A stretch of 64,000 nt of DNA from Natrinema hispanicum (GCF_900111485.1 NZ_FOIC01000005.1:1-64000); one strand, 5' to 3'. Numbered from the stretch's first letter, positions 42,566 through 51,583 are shown. The notes: generated from the letters alone by a model not told the origin. Translations and numbers: made by a program.

Positions 42566-43723
42566 ATGGCCGGACTACTGACCGGGCTCGATTGGCTGTC
42601 GGAGGCGGCTTCGACGACCGAGCTCAAACTCGCGGTCTCCATCGTGGCGGTCGCGCTCGTGATCGCCGTGCTCTTCTCCTATCGGCGGCTTCACACGTGG
42701 ATCTGTGAGCGGACGCGGCCGCTGTACGCCGACGTCGTATCGATGTCGGTGCTCATCGCAGCCTGTCTGGTAAGTCTCGCCGTCGTGACGGGTGTCTGGG
42801 GGCGCACGGAGGAGGTTCAACGGCTCTCGACGAATCTCGGGCTCGACAGTGACGATGTCGCGCGCGCCATCGTCTCGTTTCTCCTGCTGGTCGTGACGGT
42901 CATCGCCACCCGCTTTGTCAGCCGGGTGGTTGAGGGGATCTTCAACTCCTCTGCGGCCGTGACGGCCCACCAGCGGAAGGTGACCCACCGGCTCTCGCAG
43001 GTACTCATCTGGGCGGTCTCGCTGGTCGTTGTGCTCGGTATCTGGATCGAGGATCTCGGCAGCCTGCTCGTCGGGGCTGGGTTCCTCGGGATCGTCCTCG
43101 GGATGGCGGCTCGGCAGACGCTCGGGACCGTACTCGCGGGCTTCGTCCTGATGTTCGCTCGGCCGTTCGAGATCGGCGACTGGATCGAAGTCGAGGGTGA
43201 CGAGGGCGTCGTCACCGACATCTCGATCGTCAACACCCAGGTCCGGTCGTTCGACGGCGAGTACATCATGATCCCCAACGACGTCATCGCTTCGGGGACG
43301 GTGACCAACCGCTCGAAGCGCGGCCGGCTGCGACTCGAGGTCGAGGTCGGCGTCGACTACGGGACCGATGTCGACCGGGCCGCTGCCCTCGCAAAAGCGG
43401 CGATCGACGAGGTCGATGAAGCGATGACGGCACCGGCTCCACGGGTCGTCGGCAAGTCCTTTGGCGACTCTGCGGTCGTACTCGGGGTTCGGTTCTGGAT
43501 CGATACCCCAAGCGCCAGACGCTACTGGAACGCCCGGACCGCTGCGATCAGTGCTATCAAGGAGACGTTCGAAGACGAAGATATCAAAATCCCGTACCCA
43601 CAGCGTGAACTTACCGGGCGGCCCGAGGCCGGCGGCTTTCGTGTCACCGATGAACGTGGGGCGATATCAGGCGACGAATCCAGTGACCACCGCATGACAA
43701 CGACAACACCGGAGGAACAATAG
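42566..43723 (+). CDS. mscS: MscS-type small-conductance mechanosensitive channel
   Basis: A 385-aa channel. About four transmembrane helices precede the pore segment GMAARQTLGTVLAGFVLM and the conserved FARPFEIGDWIEVEGDEG beta domain. The C-terminal alpha/beta vestibule includes VGKSFGDSAVVLGVRFWID. The tail (365-385) is polar. It releases solutes on hypo-osmotic shock. A long cytoplasmic tail and the next gene 1 bp after the stop indicate an operon with the HemK-like gene. Confidence 0.93.
   Translation: MAGLLTGLDWLSEAASTTELKLAVSIVAVALVIAVLFSYRRLHTWICERTRPLYADVVSMSVLIAACLVSLAVVTGVWGRTEEVQRLSTNLGLDSDDVARAIVSFLLLVVTVIATRFVSRVVEGIFNSSAAVTAHQRKVTHRLSQVLIWAVSLVVVLGIWIEDLGSLLVGAGFLGIVLGMAARQTLGTVLAGFVLMFARPFEIGDWIEVEGDEGVVTDISIVNTQVRSFDGEYIMIPNDVIASGTVTNRSKRGRLRLEVEVGVDYGTDVDRAAALAKAAIDEVDEAMTAPAPRVVGKSFGDSAVVLGVRFWIDTPSARRYWNARTAAISAIKETFEDEDIKIPYPQRELTGRPEAGGFRVTDERGAISGDESSDHRMTTTTPEEQ
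43711..43716 (+). promoter_or_regulatory. Shine-Dalgarno site for the HemK-like gene
   Basis: GGAGGA lies 8 nt before the ATG at 43725, inside the last codons of mscS. Most genes in this window have no such site, so it marks internal translation initiation in the operon. Confidence 0.6.
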
Positions 43724-43724
43724 C

Positions 43725-44297
43725 ATGGGACTCGAGGACCGACGCGACCAGGAACCGGACGTCTACCAGCCTGCCGAAGACTCGCAGCTACTGGCTGATA
43801 CCGCCACCGATCGCCTTACAGGAGACGAACTCGTGCTCGAGGTCGGCACCGGCTCGGGCTACGTCGCGGGCCGGATCGCCGACGAAACGGCGGCACGCGT
43901 AATCGCGTCGGATCTGAACCCGCATGCGGTTCGCCAGGCCCGGGCTGCGAACGTCGAAACGGTGCGGGCGGATCTGGTCGCCCCGTTTCGGGATGGCGTG
44001 TTCGACGCAGTCGCGTTCAATCCGCCGTATCTGCCGACCGATCCCGAAAACGAGTGGGACGACTGGATGGAACACGCACTGTCGGGCGGTGAGGACGGCC
44101 GGGCCGTCATCGACCCGTTCCTCGAGACAGTCGGCCGTGTGCTCGCGCCCGATGGCGTCGTCTACCTACTCGTGAGTAGCCTGACGGGTGTCGATGCGGT
44201 CGTCGAGCGAGCCGGCGAAGAAGGCTTTAGCGCTGTCGCCGTCGCCGACGAGTCGTTTCCCTTCGAGACGCTGACTGTGCTCGAGTTGCTTCCGTGA
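43725..44297 (+). CDS. HemK/PrmC-like (Mtq2-type) N5-glutamine methyltransferase
   Basis: A 190-aa class I methyltransferase with the early motif DVYQPAEDSQLLAD, the SAM motif LEVGTGSGYVAG (38-49) and the catalytic NPPY (99-102). It is short, without the N-terminal domain of bacterial PrmC, like eukaryotic and archaeal Mtq2/HemK2. It probably methylates the GGQ glutamine of aRF1. The mscS stop is one base upstream, with a good Shine-Dalgarno site. Confidence 0.92.
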   Translation: MGLEDRRDQEPDVYQPAEDSQLLADTATDRLTGDELVLEVGTGSGYVAGRIADETAARVIASDLNPHAVRQARAANVETVRADLVAPFRDGVFDAVAFNPPYLPTDPENEWDDWMEHALSGGEDGRAVIDPFLETVGRVLAPDGVVYLLVSSLTGVDAVVERAGEEGFSAVAVADESFPFETLTVLELLP

Positions 44298-44346
44298 GCC
44301 GCTATTTCATCCGAAAACACTTATTGGATGGCTGACCGCTACTGGG

Positions 44347-45555
44347 ATGATGCCCTCCACGAGACGGACACTGTTGACGACCGTCGGTGCGACGAGCGTC
44401 GCGCTTGCGGGTTGTTCGATGCCTTCTCGGTTCTCGGAGCCCGACGACCCGCCGCCCGCCGGCGTCGCTGAGGAACCCGATCCTGACGGCCACGTCGCTG
44501 GCGCGAACGGCGACTGGTCGACGTTCGGCTGTAACGCCGCCAACACCCGCGAGATCGCGGATGGAAAGGCTCCCGTCGACGGCGTCACCGAACGCTGGCG
44601 AGTCGAGGTGACGCAACTTTCCTCTCAGGAACCCGTCGTCGCTGATGGACACGTCTACTACGTTGACCACCGCACCCTTCGCGTCTTCGACGCGACCGAC
44701 GGGACGGAACTGTGGTCGTTCGAGGACGTTCGGACGCCGCCGCTGCTCTGGGATGGGATCGCCTATGTAGCTACCGCCGGGACGCTCCATGCACTCGAGG
44801 CTGACACTGGGAAACCAGTGTGGGACCGCGAGTTCGAGGCCCCTGGTTCGGTGACGACGCCGGGGACCTACGCCGGCCGCCGACTGGTCTTCGGGGTCGG
44901 AGAGCAGGTTGTCGCGCTCGACCCGGCCGACGGGTCTCTCCAGTGGCGACGCGATGTCTTCGGTCAGGTACTCGATCACGTTGCCGTCTTCAAGGGATAT
45001 TGGTACGTCATCGCTACCGAGGCCGGGGAAGTCTACTTGCTCGATGGGGAGGGGATCGGTGGACGGCGGTGGCAACTGCCTGCAGCACCGACGGCTCCGC
45101 CCAGCGCCGATTCGGATTCGGTCTATGTCACGTGCCGGGACGGAACGACGTACGCCCTGATGGATGACGGGCTCTCGAGCCCGGGGATCAACTGGACCGC
45201 CGATACCGGCGGGGTCGAACGCGGGATCGGTGTGGTGGATGGGCTCGTCCTCGTCGCGAACGGTGGCGGGCTTCATGCCATCGATTCGGAATCCGGCGAT
45301 CGACGCTGGAAGTCCGCGATCGGCGACTGGCAACACACGGCCCCGGCAGCCGGTCGCGACACGGTTTTCGTCGGTGGCGACCGTCTGTGGGCGTTCGATC
45401 CAACGCCTGGCAACAGCTTGGGCAGCGGGCCTGCTGTCCGGTTCGAACAGGAGTTCGCGGGGAGGGTCGGCCCTGGCCCGATTCTAGACGACGGCACCCT
45501 CTACGTCGTCGCGCACGTCGACGATGAAACGTACGCGTTGCTGGCCCTCGAGTAA
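44347..45555 (+). CDS. Tat lipoprotein with PQQ-type beta-propeller
   Basis: A 402-aa exported protein. A twin-Arg signal (PSTRRTLLTT) leads to the lipobox LAGC (Cys23). The mature part has repeated WxxxVxx...L(W/A)ALD units, such as VYYVDHRTLRVFDATDGTEL, VALDPADGSLQWRRD and LHAIDSESGDRRW, giving a seven- or eight-bladed quinoprotein-like propeller. It could assemble or scaffold membrane proteins (BamB-like) or bind a cofactor. No catalytic site is visible. Two consecutive ATGs allow a start at 44347 or 44350. Confidence 0.85.
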   Translation: MMPSTRRTLLTTVGATSVALAGCSMPSRFSEPDDPPPAGVAEEPDPDGHVAGANGDWSTFGCNAANTREIADGKAPVDGVTERWRVEVTQLSSQEPVVADGHVYYVDHRTLRVFDATDGTELWSFEDVRTPPLLWDGIAYVATAGTLHALEADTGKPVWDREFEAPGSVTTPGTYAGRRLVFGVGEQVVALDPADGSLQWRRDVFGQVLDHVAVFKGYWYVIATEAGEVYLLDGEGIGGRRWQLPAAPTAPPSADSDSVYVTCRDGTTYALMDDGLSSPGINWTADTGGVERGIGVVDGLVLVANGGGLHAIDSESGDRRWKSAIGDWQHTAPAAGRDTVFVGGDRLWAFDPTPGNSLGSGPAVRFEQEFAGRVGPGPILDDGTLYVVAHVDDETYALLALE

Positions 45556-45658
45556 CGGCCCGCACTTGTGTGTCATGCAGCCGCGTTCGGGGTTTCTCGA
45601 TGAGGGATCGAATTCTCCGATTGACCGACCGCAAAGCGGCGAAAGCTGCAAAAATTAC

Positions 45659-45672
45659 TGTAATGCATTACA
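45659..45672. promoter_or_regulatory. Perfect 14-bp palindrome upstream of the methionine synthase genes
   Basis: TGTAATGCATTACA equals its own reverse complement. It lies 47-60 nt before the ATG at 45719 and about 8 bp upstream of an AT-rich TATA-like run (AAAATATTAAG, 45681-45691). Position and symmetry suggest an operator near the transcription-factor-B recognition element for a dimeric regulator, perhaps sensing methionine. Confidence 0.55.
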
Positions 45673-45718
45673 TCGGATGGAAAATATTAAGCGTCGGTAT
45701 ACCCTAGCCGAGTGTACG

Positions 45719-46723
45719 ATGACTGAGTACGTTTCGACCACGCCGGGGCTGTATCCGCTCCCGGACTGGGCGAAAGACGACCTCTCGCATCTCAAAGGCC
45801 ACCAGAAACACGACCTCATCAGCGGCGACGAGGGCGAGGACATCACCGCGGTCTACGAAGAGGCCCGCGACGAAGTGATCGGCGTCCAGCAAGACGCCGG
45901 CCTCGACCGCATCGTCGAAGGCCAACTGCGCTGGGACGACATGCTCGCCCATCCGCTTGCGGTCGCTGACGCCGTCGAGACGCGCGGGATCGTCCGTTAC
46001 TACGACAACAACAACTTCTATCGCGAGCCCGTCGTCACCGACGACCTCGCGGCCACCGGTGACGTCGCCTCGGAACTCGAGGCGGCCGCCGATCTGACCG
46101 ACGGTGACGCCCTTCAGGCCGTCCTCCCCGGCCCGTACTCACTCGCCGACCTTGCGACTGACGAACACTACGGCGACGATTCCGACTTCCTCGCTGCGAT
46201 CGCCGACTTCCTCGCCGACGAGGCCGACGCCTTCCCCGATGTCGAGACGCTGTTCCTGCTCGAGCCTTCGCTGGTCGAGAACGTACCCGACGACGGCGAA
46301 GACGAACGCGCGAGCGAGGCGATCGATCAGGTCGCAAGCGCCGTCGACGCCGATGTCGTCGTCCAGCCCTACTGGGGTGCACTCGAGGAGAAGGTCTACG
46401 CCCACTTGCTCGACGCCGACATCGACGCCGTCGGCTTCGACTTCGTCTCGAATCAGGACGACAACCTCTACAACATTCAGGAGTACGGCACGACCGACGA
46501 CGTCGCGCTCGGCCTCGCTGACGGCCAGAACACCCTCGTCGAAGACCCCGAAGCGATCCGTGACCGCGTCGAGTGGGTCGAGGGACAGCTGCCAACGACC
46601 GACTTCGAGACGGTCTATCTGACGACGAACACCGAGACGTTCTACCTGCCGTATGCAAAGTACGTCGAGAAACTCGAGGTCCTTGCGGAAGCCGCGGACC
46701 TCGCGGAGGTGACCGCAGCATGA
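45719..46723 (+). CDS. MetE-like protein, first gene of split methionine synthase pair
   Basis: A 334-aa UROD/MetE-fold TIM-barrel protein (MTEYVSTTPGLYPLPDWAKD...) with VLPGPYSLADL and FLLEPSLVENVP segments. It lacks the HxC...C zinc ligands of catalytic MetE, including the LHVC and PDCG motifs present in the next gene. It probably corresponds to the non-catalytic half and would pair with the downstream protein. Its stop overlaps the next start (ATGA). The start follows an AT-rich promoter and a palindrome. Confidence 0.85.
   Translation: MTEYVSTTPGLYPLPDWAKDDLSHLKGHQKHDLISGDEGEDITAVYEEARDEVIGVQQDAGLDRIVEGQLRWDDMLAHPLAVADAVETRGIVRYYDNNNFYREPVVTDDLAATGDVASELEAAADLTDGDALQAVLPGPYSLADLATDEHYGDDSDFLAAIADFLADEADAFPDVETLFLLEPSLVENVPDDGEDERASEAIDQVASAVDADVVVQPYWGALEEKVYAHLLDADIDAVGFDFVSNQDDNLYNIQEYGTTDDVALGLADGQNTLVEDPEAIRDRVEWVEGQLPTTDFETVYLTTNTETFYLPYAKYVEKLEVLAEAADLAEVTAA
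46705..46712 (+). promoter_or_regulatory. Strong Shine-Dalgarno site inside the first MetE-like gene
   Basis: GGAGGTGA, a full complement of the 16S rRNA 3' end, lies 7 nt before the ATG at 46720 and ensures re-initiation at the overlapping stop/start. Confidence 0.65.
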
Positions 46724-47790
46724 GCGAGAACAAAGATCAATTCCGACCCGAGGACCACGAGAACGACCACTTTCTGCTGACGAGCGTCGTCGGCTCCTAC
46801 CCCAAACCCAAGTGGCTCAACCGCGCGAAAGAGCTCTACGAGGACGACGAGGCCGACTTCGACGAGGACAACTGGCAGGAAGCGAAAGACGACGCCGCCC
46901 GCGTCATCACGAACGAACACGAGCGTGCCGGCCTCGATACCGTCGTCGACGGCGAGATGCGGCGCAACGAGATGGTCGAGTTCTTCGCCCACCGAATCGA
47001 CGGCTACGAGTTCAACGGCCCCGTCAAGGTGTGGGGACACAACTACTTCGATAAGCCAAGCGTCGTCAGCGAAGTCGAGTACGACGAAAGCTGGCTCGTC
47101 GACGAGTACAGATTCACCGCCAGCGCCACCGACCGCCCCGTGAAGGTCCCGATCACTGGACCATACACGCTCGCGAGCTGGGCGTTCAACGAGGCCTACG
47201 AGGACGACGCGGAACTCGCCTACGCCCTCGCCGACCTCGTCAACGAGGAAATCGAGAAACTCGTCGACGCCGGTGCCCGCTACATCCAGATCGACGAGCC
47301 CGCGCTCGCGACCACGCCTGACGACCACGCCATCGTCGGCGAAGCCTTAGAGCGCATCGTTGCCGACATTCCCGAGGAGGTCCGCATCGGCCTCCACGTC
47401 TGTTACGGCGACTACTCTCGTATCTACCCCGAGATCCTCGAGTTCCCTGTCGACGAGTTCGACCTCGAACTCGCAAACGGCGACTACGAGCAACTCGACG
47501 TGTTCAAAGATCCCGAGTTCACCGCTGATCTCGCACTCGGCGTCACCGACGTCCACGTCGCCGAGGTCGAATCGGTCGAGCAGATCGAGGAGAACATCAA
47601 GAAAGGCCTCGAGATCGTCCCGCCGGAACAGCTGGTCGTCTCGCCGGACTGTGGCCTGAAGCTGCTGCCTCGTGAGGTCGCCTACGGCAAGATGGAGAAC
47701 ATGGTGCAGGCAGCCCGGAACGTCGAGGCGGACCTTGACGCGGGGAACATCGACATCGAGCGCGAGACGCCGACGCCGGCCGACGACTGA
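46720..47790 (+). CDS. metE: Methionine synthase, cobalamin-independent (MetE C-terminal type)
   Basis: A 356-aa catalytic MetE half. It starts MSENKDQFRPEDHENDHFLL, then TSVVGSYPKPKWL. The zinc ligands expected in MetE are present: His and Cys in IGLHVCYGDY and Cys in SPDCGLKLL, with the conserved IDEPAL segment. It transfers a methyl group to homocysteine. The methyl donor (folate or other C1 carrier) is not evident, since the usual N-terminal MetE domain is a separate gene. ATGA overlap and a full Shine-Dalgarno site couple it to the first gene. A T6 run at 47825-47830 may terminate. Confidence 0.92.
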   Translation: MSENKDQFRPEDHENDHFLLTSVVGSYPKPKWLNRAKELYEDDEADFDEDNWQEAKDDAARVITNEHERAGLDTVVDGEMRRNEMVEFFAHRIDGYEFNGPVKVWGHNYFDKPSVVSEVEYDESWLVDEYRFTASATDRPVKVPITGPYTLASWAFNEAYEDDAELAYALADLVNEEIEKLVDAGARYIQIDEPALATTPDDHAIVGEALERIVADIPEEVRIGLHVCYGDYSRIYPEILEFPVDEFDLELANGDYEQLDVFKDPEFTADLALGVTDVHVAEVESVEQIEENIKKGLEIVPPEQLVVSPDCGLKLLPREVAYGKMENMVQAARNVEADLDAGNIDIERETPTPADD

Positions 47791-47984
47791 TCGGTCGATC
47801 GACGTACGATCTCCTCTCTCAACGTTTTTTCGCGCCGGATTACGGCAGCGCAACCGGGTTCGCAGTACCTAGTGATCGCCACTGTCACGGGTGTCTATCA
47901 CACGCAAATCATTACAGACAGCAGTGTATATTCACCAGACATGACCACGACACGAGTGTTACCTGGTATCCCGTTTGTCCGATA

Positions 47985-47995
47985 ACGTATACATA
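47985..47995 (+). promoter_or_regulatory. TATA box for the nitroreductase gene within an imperfect palindrome
   Basis: CGTATACATAT lies about 28 nt before ATG 48019. The wider CGATAACGTATACATATCG is an imperfect inverted repeat, so a regulator could bind over the TATA box. Confidence 0.45.
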
Positions 47996-48018
47996 TCGCA
48001 GGTCCCTACCAGCGATCG

Positions 48019-48648
48019 ATGGCAGAATCCACTGCGACTCGACACGACCTGCGCGACGACGTTGCCGAACACCGCGACCCCGACCACGAGATCGACCCGC
48101 TGTTCGTCAACCGGTGGTCGCCACGCGCGATGACCGGCGAACCGCTCGACGAAGCCGAGTATCTCCCGCTGTTCGAGGCCGCCCGCTGGGCACCCTCCGC
48201 GTTCAACAACCAGCACTGGCGGTTCATCTATGCAAGTCGCGAGGACGACGAGTGGGACACCTTCGTCGACCTCCTCTCCGAAGGGAATCGGTCGTGGGCA
48301 AGCGACGCCGCCGTGCTCGCGGTCATCGTCTCGAAAACGACGTTCGACCACAACGGCGAACCGGCACCCGTCCACTCCTTTGACACCGGTTCGGCCTGGC
48401 AGAACCTCGCGCTCGAGGGCGCACGCCGCGACCTGGCCATCCACGGGATGGCTGGCTTTGACTACGAGCGTGCGGCCGCCGAACTCGACGTTCCCGACGG
48501 ATTCGATGTCGAAGCGATGGTCGCGATCGGCGAGCGCGCACCGCCCGAAACGCTCCCTGACGAGCTCCAAGCGCGCGAACAGCCGAGCGACCGCAAGCCA
48601 CTCGAGGAAATCGTCCATCACGGTGGCTTCGAAACCGACGCGGCGTAA
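48019..48648 (+). CDS. Nitroreductase-family FMN oxidoreductase
   Basis: A 209-aa flavoprotein. The signature FVNRWSPRAMTGEPLDEAEY is followed by LFEAARWAPSAFNNQHWRF (FMN-phosphate contacts) and HSFDTGSAWQNLALEGARR and ends VAIGERAPPE. It would reduce nitroaromatics, quinones or flavin-linked substrates with NAD(P)H. Start ATG 48019 with a well-placed TATA box. Single gene. Confidence 0.9.
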   Translation: MAESTATRHDLRDDVAEHRDPDHEIDPLFVNRWSPRAMTGEPLDEAEYLPLFEAARWAPSAFNNQHWRFIYASREDDEWDTFVDLLSEGNRSWASDAAVLAVIVSKTTFDHNGEPAPVHSFDTGSAWQNLALEGARRDLAIHGMAGFDYERAAAELDVPDGFDVEAMVAIGERAPPETLPDELQAREQPSDRKPLEEIVHHGGFETDAA

Positions 48649-48704
48649 CCACCCCGGCTGCCGCACCACAAAGCGCTAACTACCGGGCCGGTGAACGCCC
48701 GCCC

Positions 48705-49820
48705 ATGCCTCTCGAGGTCGGCGTGCTCGGCTATGGGTTCATGGGCAAAGCACACGCGAACGCGATGGCGCGGCTGCCGATGTTCTTCCCGGACGCGCCC
48801 GCGATCGACCGCAGCGTCCTGATCGGCCGCCACGAATCGGCGCTGGCCGACGCCGCCGACCGGCTTGGCTTCGACGCGACCGCGACCGACTGGCGCGACG
48901 TCGTCGACGACGTCGACGTCTTCTACAATCTCGGGCCGAACCACGTCCATCGCGAGCCGTCGGTCGCCGCTCTCGAGGTCGGCACACCCGTTTTCTGCGA
49001 GAAACCGCTCGCGCCGACGCTCGAAGACGCCGAGGCGATGGCCGCGGCAGCGCGCGAGGCTGGTGACGACGTTCCCGCCGGCTGTGCGTTCAATTACCGG
49101 TTCGTCCCCGCGATCCAGTATGCAAAGCGGTTACTCGAGGCAGGCGACCTCGGCGAGATCCACCACGTCCGGGGCCGCTATCTGCAGGACTGGATGGTCG
49201 ATCCCGAGGCCCCGTGGTCGTGGCGCAACGACGCGGAGATGGCCGGGTCGGGCGCACTGGGCGACCTCGGGGCCCATACCATCGATCTCCTGCGGTTTCT
49301 CGTCGGCGAGATCGACCGCGTCAGCGGCCACCTGACGACGTTCGTCGACGAACGACCGGTAGAGGGGGCCGGAACCGACGAGATCAGACCCGTGACCGTC
49401 GACGACGCCTACTCGGCGCAACTCGAGCTCGAAAACGGTGCAATGGGGACCATCGAGGCCTCCCGCTTCGCGACGGGACACAAAAACGATCACACGATCG
49501 AAATTCATGGCTCCGATGGCAGTCTGCGATTTTCCCTCGAGCGGCTGAACGAACTTGAGGTGCTCCGCGACGGTGATCGCGGCTACGAGACGATTCTCGT
49601 TACCGACGAAGACGACCCCTACATCGATCACTGGTGGCCGCCAGGACACGTGATCGGCTGGGAGCATCTGTTCGTTCACGAGAACTACGAGTTCTTGTGT
49701 GCCGTCGCCGACGAAAGTGAGTACGAACCCAACTTCGCGGATGGCCTCGCCGCCCAGCGGATCCTCGACGCGATCGAGAAAAGTGACAACCGCGGTGAGT
49801 GGATCTCACTCGAGTCGTAA
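48705..49820 (+). CDS. Gfo/Idh/MocA family oxidoreductase
   Basis: A 371-aa dehydrogenase. The N-terminal Rossmann domain has VGVLGYGFMGKAHANAM and the EKP motif in FCEKPLAPTLEDA. The C-terminal domain includes GCAFNYRFVPAIQYAKRLLE and the substrate/catalytic DLGAHTIDLLRFL. It acts on a sugar or inositol derivative with NAD(P). No pathway genes are adjacent, so the substrate is unknown. Start ATG 48705. Confidence 0.92.
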   Translation: MPLEVGVLGYGFMGKAHANAMARLPMFFPDAPAIDRSVLIGRHESALADAADRLGFDATATDWRDVVDDVDVFYNLGPNHVHREPSVAALEVGTPVFCEKPLAPTLEDAEAMAAAAREAGDDVPAGCAFNYRFVPAIQYAKRLLEAGDLGEIHHVRGRYLQDWMVDPEAPWSWRNDAEMAGSGALGDLGAHTIDLLRFLVGEIDRVSGHLTTFVDERPVEGAGTDEIRPVTVDDAYSAQLELENGAMGTIEASRFATGHKNDHTIEIHGSDGSLRFSLERLNELEVLRDGDRGYETILVTDEDDPYIDHWWPPGHVIGWEHLFVHENYEFLCAVADESEYEPNFADGLAAQRILDAIEKSDNRGEWISLES

Positions 49821-49837
49821 CGCTCGCACTCTCTGCC

Positions 49838-50467
49838 TTACGCGACGATTCGTTCGTAGGTCTCCTGAGAGAGGACCTGCGGTTCGTAGTCGATGCCGCG
49901 CTTTGCAAGCACGTCGACAAACGCGGACAGGTGGTTCTTCGAACTCTCCATCAGGTTGGAGTAGACGGTGATGATGTCGTCGTTGTCGGTCTGGTCGATG
50001 AATTCCTGGATGTCAATGATGTCGGTCTCTTCGATGAGTCCGCCAACCATCAGCGCCTCCGTGGGCGATTCGAGACCACGTGCCACCAGTGAATCGTAGA
50101 GCGACTGGAGTTCGTCGTTCGTGAACGACCCGATCGCATCGCGGTATGGATCGTCGAGGCCGTACTTGTCGATCAGGTTCTTGATCGCGTCCGTGTGCCG
50201 CTGTTCTGAATTCGCGATCCCATCGAATATCGTCAGGCCCCACTTCTCGTAGAACGTGAGATAGACGTCGCGAGCGAGCTTTTCTTCCTCACGCATGTAG
50301 CGAACCCCCGCTCGTTCCGCGTCCGACAACGTCTCGAGGGAGCCCGACGAATCATCGTTTTGACCCTTCCGCCGTCGTCGTGCGACAACTGTCCCGGTTG
50401 CTGCGGTGCCAGCAAGTAAACCGATTCCTCCGACGAACCCTCGCCGAGTGAGTTTGGTAGGTCGCAT
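49838..50467 (-). CDS. Tat-exported DUF2202 (ferritin-like) protein
   Basis: A 209-aa protein. A twin-Arg signal (KLTRRGFVGGIGLLAG) has a hydrophobic core but no lipobox, and is followed by RRRRKGQ. The mature part matches DUF2202: VRYMREEEKLARDVYLTFYEK, IANSEQRHTDAIKNLIDKYG and SSKNHLSAFVDVLAKRG. It is a helical ferritin-like domain with Glu/His at metal-ligand spacing. Extracellular location and metal binding are predicted. ATG 50467 is chosen because the Tat motif follows. The upstream frame is AT-rich promoter DNA. Confidence 0.88.
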   Translation of the reverse strand: MRPTKLTRRGFVGGIGLLAGTAATGTVVARRRRKGQNDDSSGSLETLSDAERAGVRYMREEEKLARDVYLTFYEKWGLTIFDGIANSEQRHTDAIKNLIDKYGLDDPYRDAIGSFTNDELQSLYDSLVARGLESPTEALMVGGLIEETDIIDIQEFIDQTDNDDIITVYSNLMESSKNHLSAFVDVLAKRGIDYEPQVLSQETYERIVA

Positions 50468-50737
50468 CTCGAGTTGAATTCGAGAGAGGCTACACATAGC
50501 GTTTGTAGTTGAATATTCGAAAATGGGAATTGAAAATGACTGGATAGGTGAATTTAACGCGGTATAGAAAACATATATTAAATATATCTCCATCAACACG
50601 TTCAGCATCAACGGCCCGGAGCCGATAGCAGCCAGCTAACTGCGTGACACGGCCTGTCGATCGGAGCAGGTTCCCGCCGAGACCGAACGACTCGGGCAAC
50701 CTAAGTATGGTCCGTTCTAACTCCTGCGTGAACGCCC
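50468..50737. promoter_or_regulatory. AT-rich divergent promoter region between DUF2202 and ctaA
   Basis: About 270 bp including a strongly AT-rich stretch (50500-50600, for example AACATATATTAAATATATCTCC). GCTATGTGTAG on the minus strand is near -26 of the DUF2202 start. No gene is present. Confidence 0.45.
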
Positions 50738-51583
50738 GTGTCGTACGACAATCATACGCCCGACTCGAGAGTTCGGTCGCTGATCGATCGGTTCAGTTAC
50801 CCGCACCTGTTGACCGCGACGCTCACGCTGGTCGCGGCGACGATCCTGCTGGGTGTTGCGGCGAAAGCAACGGGCTCCGGCCTGGCCTGTCAGGCGAACT
50901 GGCCCCAGTGTGATGCCGGCCCGTACAACCTGTTTCCGGCGAACCTTCCGAGTTTCTACGAGTGGTTCCACCGCTTCGTCGCGATGTTCGCCGGCTTCGC
51001 CATCATCGGCTCGGCGCTTGCAGCCTGGCGACTCCCCGATGTCGACCGACGCGTCACCGGGCTGGTCGTCCTCGGGATGGTGTTGACGCCGGTCCAGGTT
51101 GCACTCGGCCGCGAAACCGTCACGCAGTACACGATGGACATCCTGTCGCTGCACTTCTGGACGGCTGTCACCATCTTCACGCTGTTCCTCGTCGCGACAG
51201 TCCTCGTGTGGATATCGCGACTGACGACGACCCACGTCACCGGCGCGCTCGCGCTTGGAATCGTCGCGCTACCGGCCCACGTGATCCTCAGTCCCGTCGT
51301 CGATGCCGGCATTAAGACGTACTCGCCGACCATGCAACTGATTCAGTACGCCGTGACGCTCACACTGCTCGGTGCAGCAATCGTCGCCGCGATGGTCGGT
51401 CGCCGTCGGTTCACCGGACGGAGCGTGACTCCACTCCTCGTGGGGCCGCCGCTCGTCGTCTCGGTCCTCTTTTTCGGCCGGCAGGCGGTCAACCCCGCAC
51501 TCGAGATGCCCTATCTCGTCGCCGCAGCCGCACTCCTCGTGACGTTCGTCGCTGGGATGGCCGTCACCCGACGACAAGGGTGA
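50738..51583 (+). CDS. ctaA: Haem A synthase (CtaA/COX15)
   Basis: A 281-aa membrane protein with about eight helices. A Cys pair, GLACQANWPQC, lies in the first extracytoplasmic loop. Haem-ligand His residues are likely in YEWFHRFVAMFAG and ILSLHFWTAV, with a further His in LPAHVILS. It oxidises haem O to haem A for terminal oxidases. Start GTG 50738 gives the family N-terminus (MSYDNHTP...). No cox genes are adjacent. Confidence 0.9.
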   Translation: MSYDNHTPDSRVRSLIDRFSYPHLLTATLTLVAATILLGVAAKATGSGLACQANWPQCDAGPYNLFPANLPSFYEWFHRFVAMFAGFAIIGSALAAWRLPDVDRRVTGLVVLGMVLTPVQVALGRETVTQYTMDILSLHFWTAVTIFTLFLVATVLVWISRLTTTHVTGALALGIVALPAHVILSPVVDAGIKTYSPTMQLIQYAVTLTLLGAAIVAAMVGRRRFTGRSVTPLLVGPPLVVSVLFFGRQAVNPALEMPYLVAAAALLVTFVAGMAVTRRQG

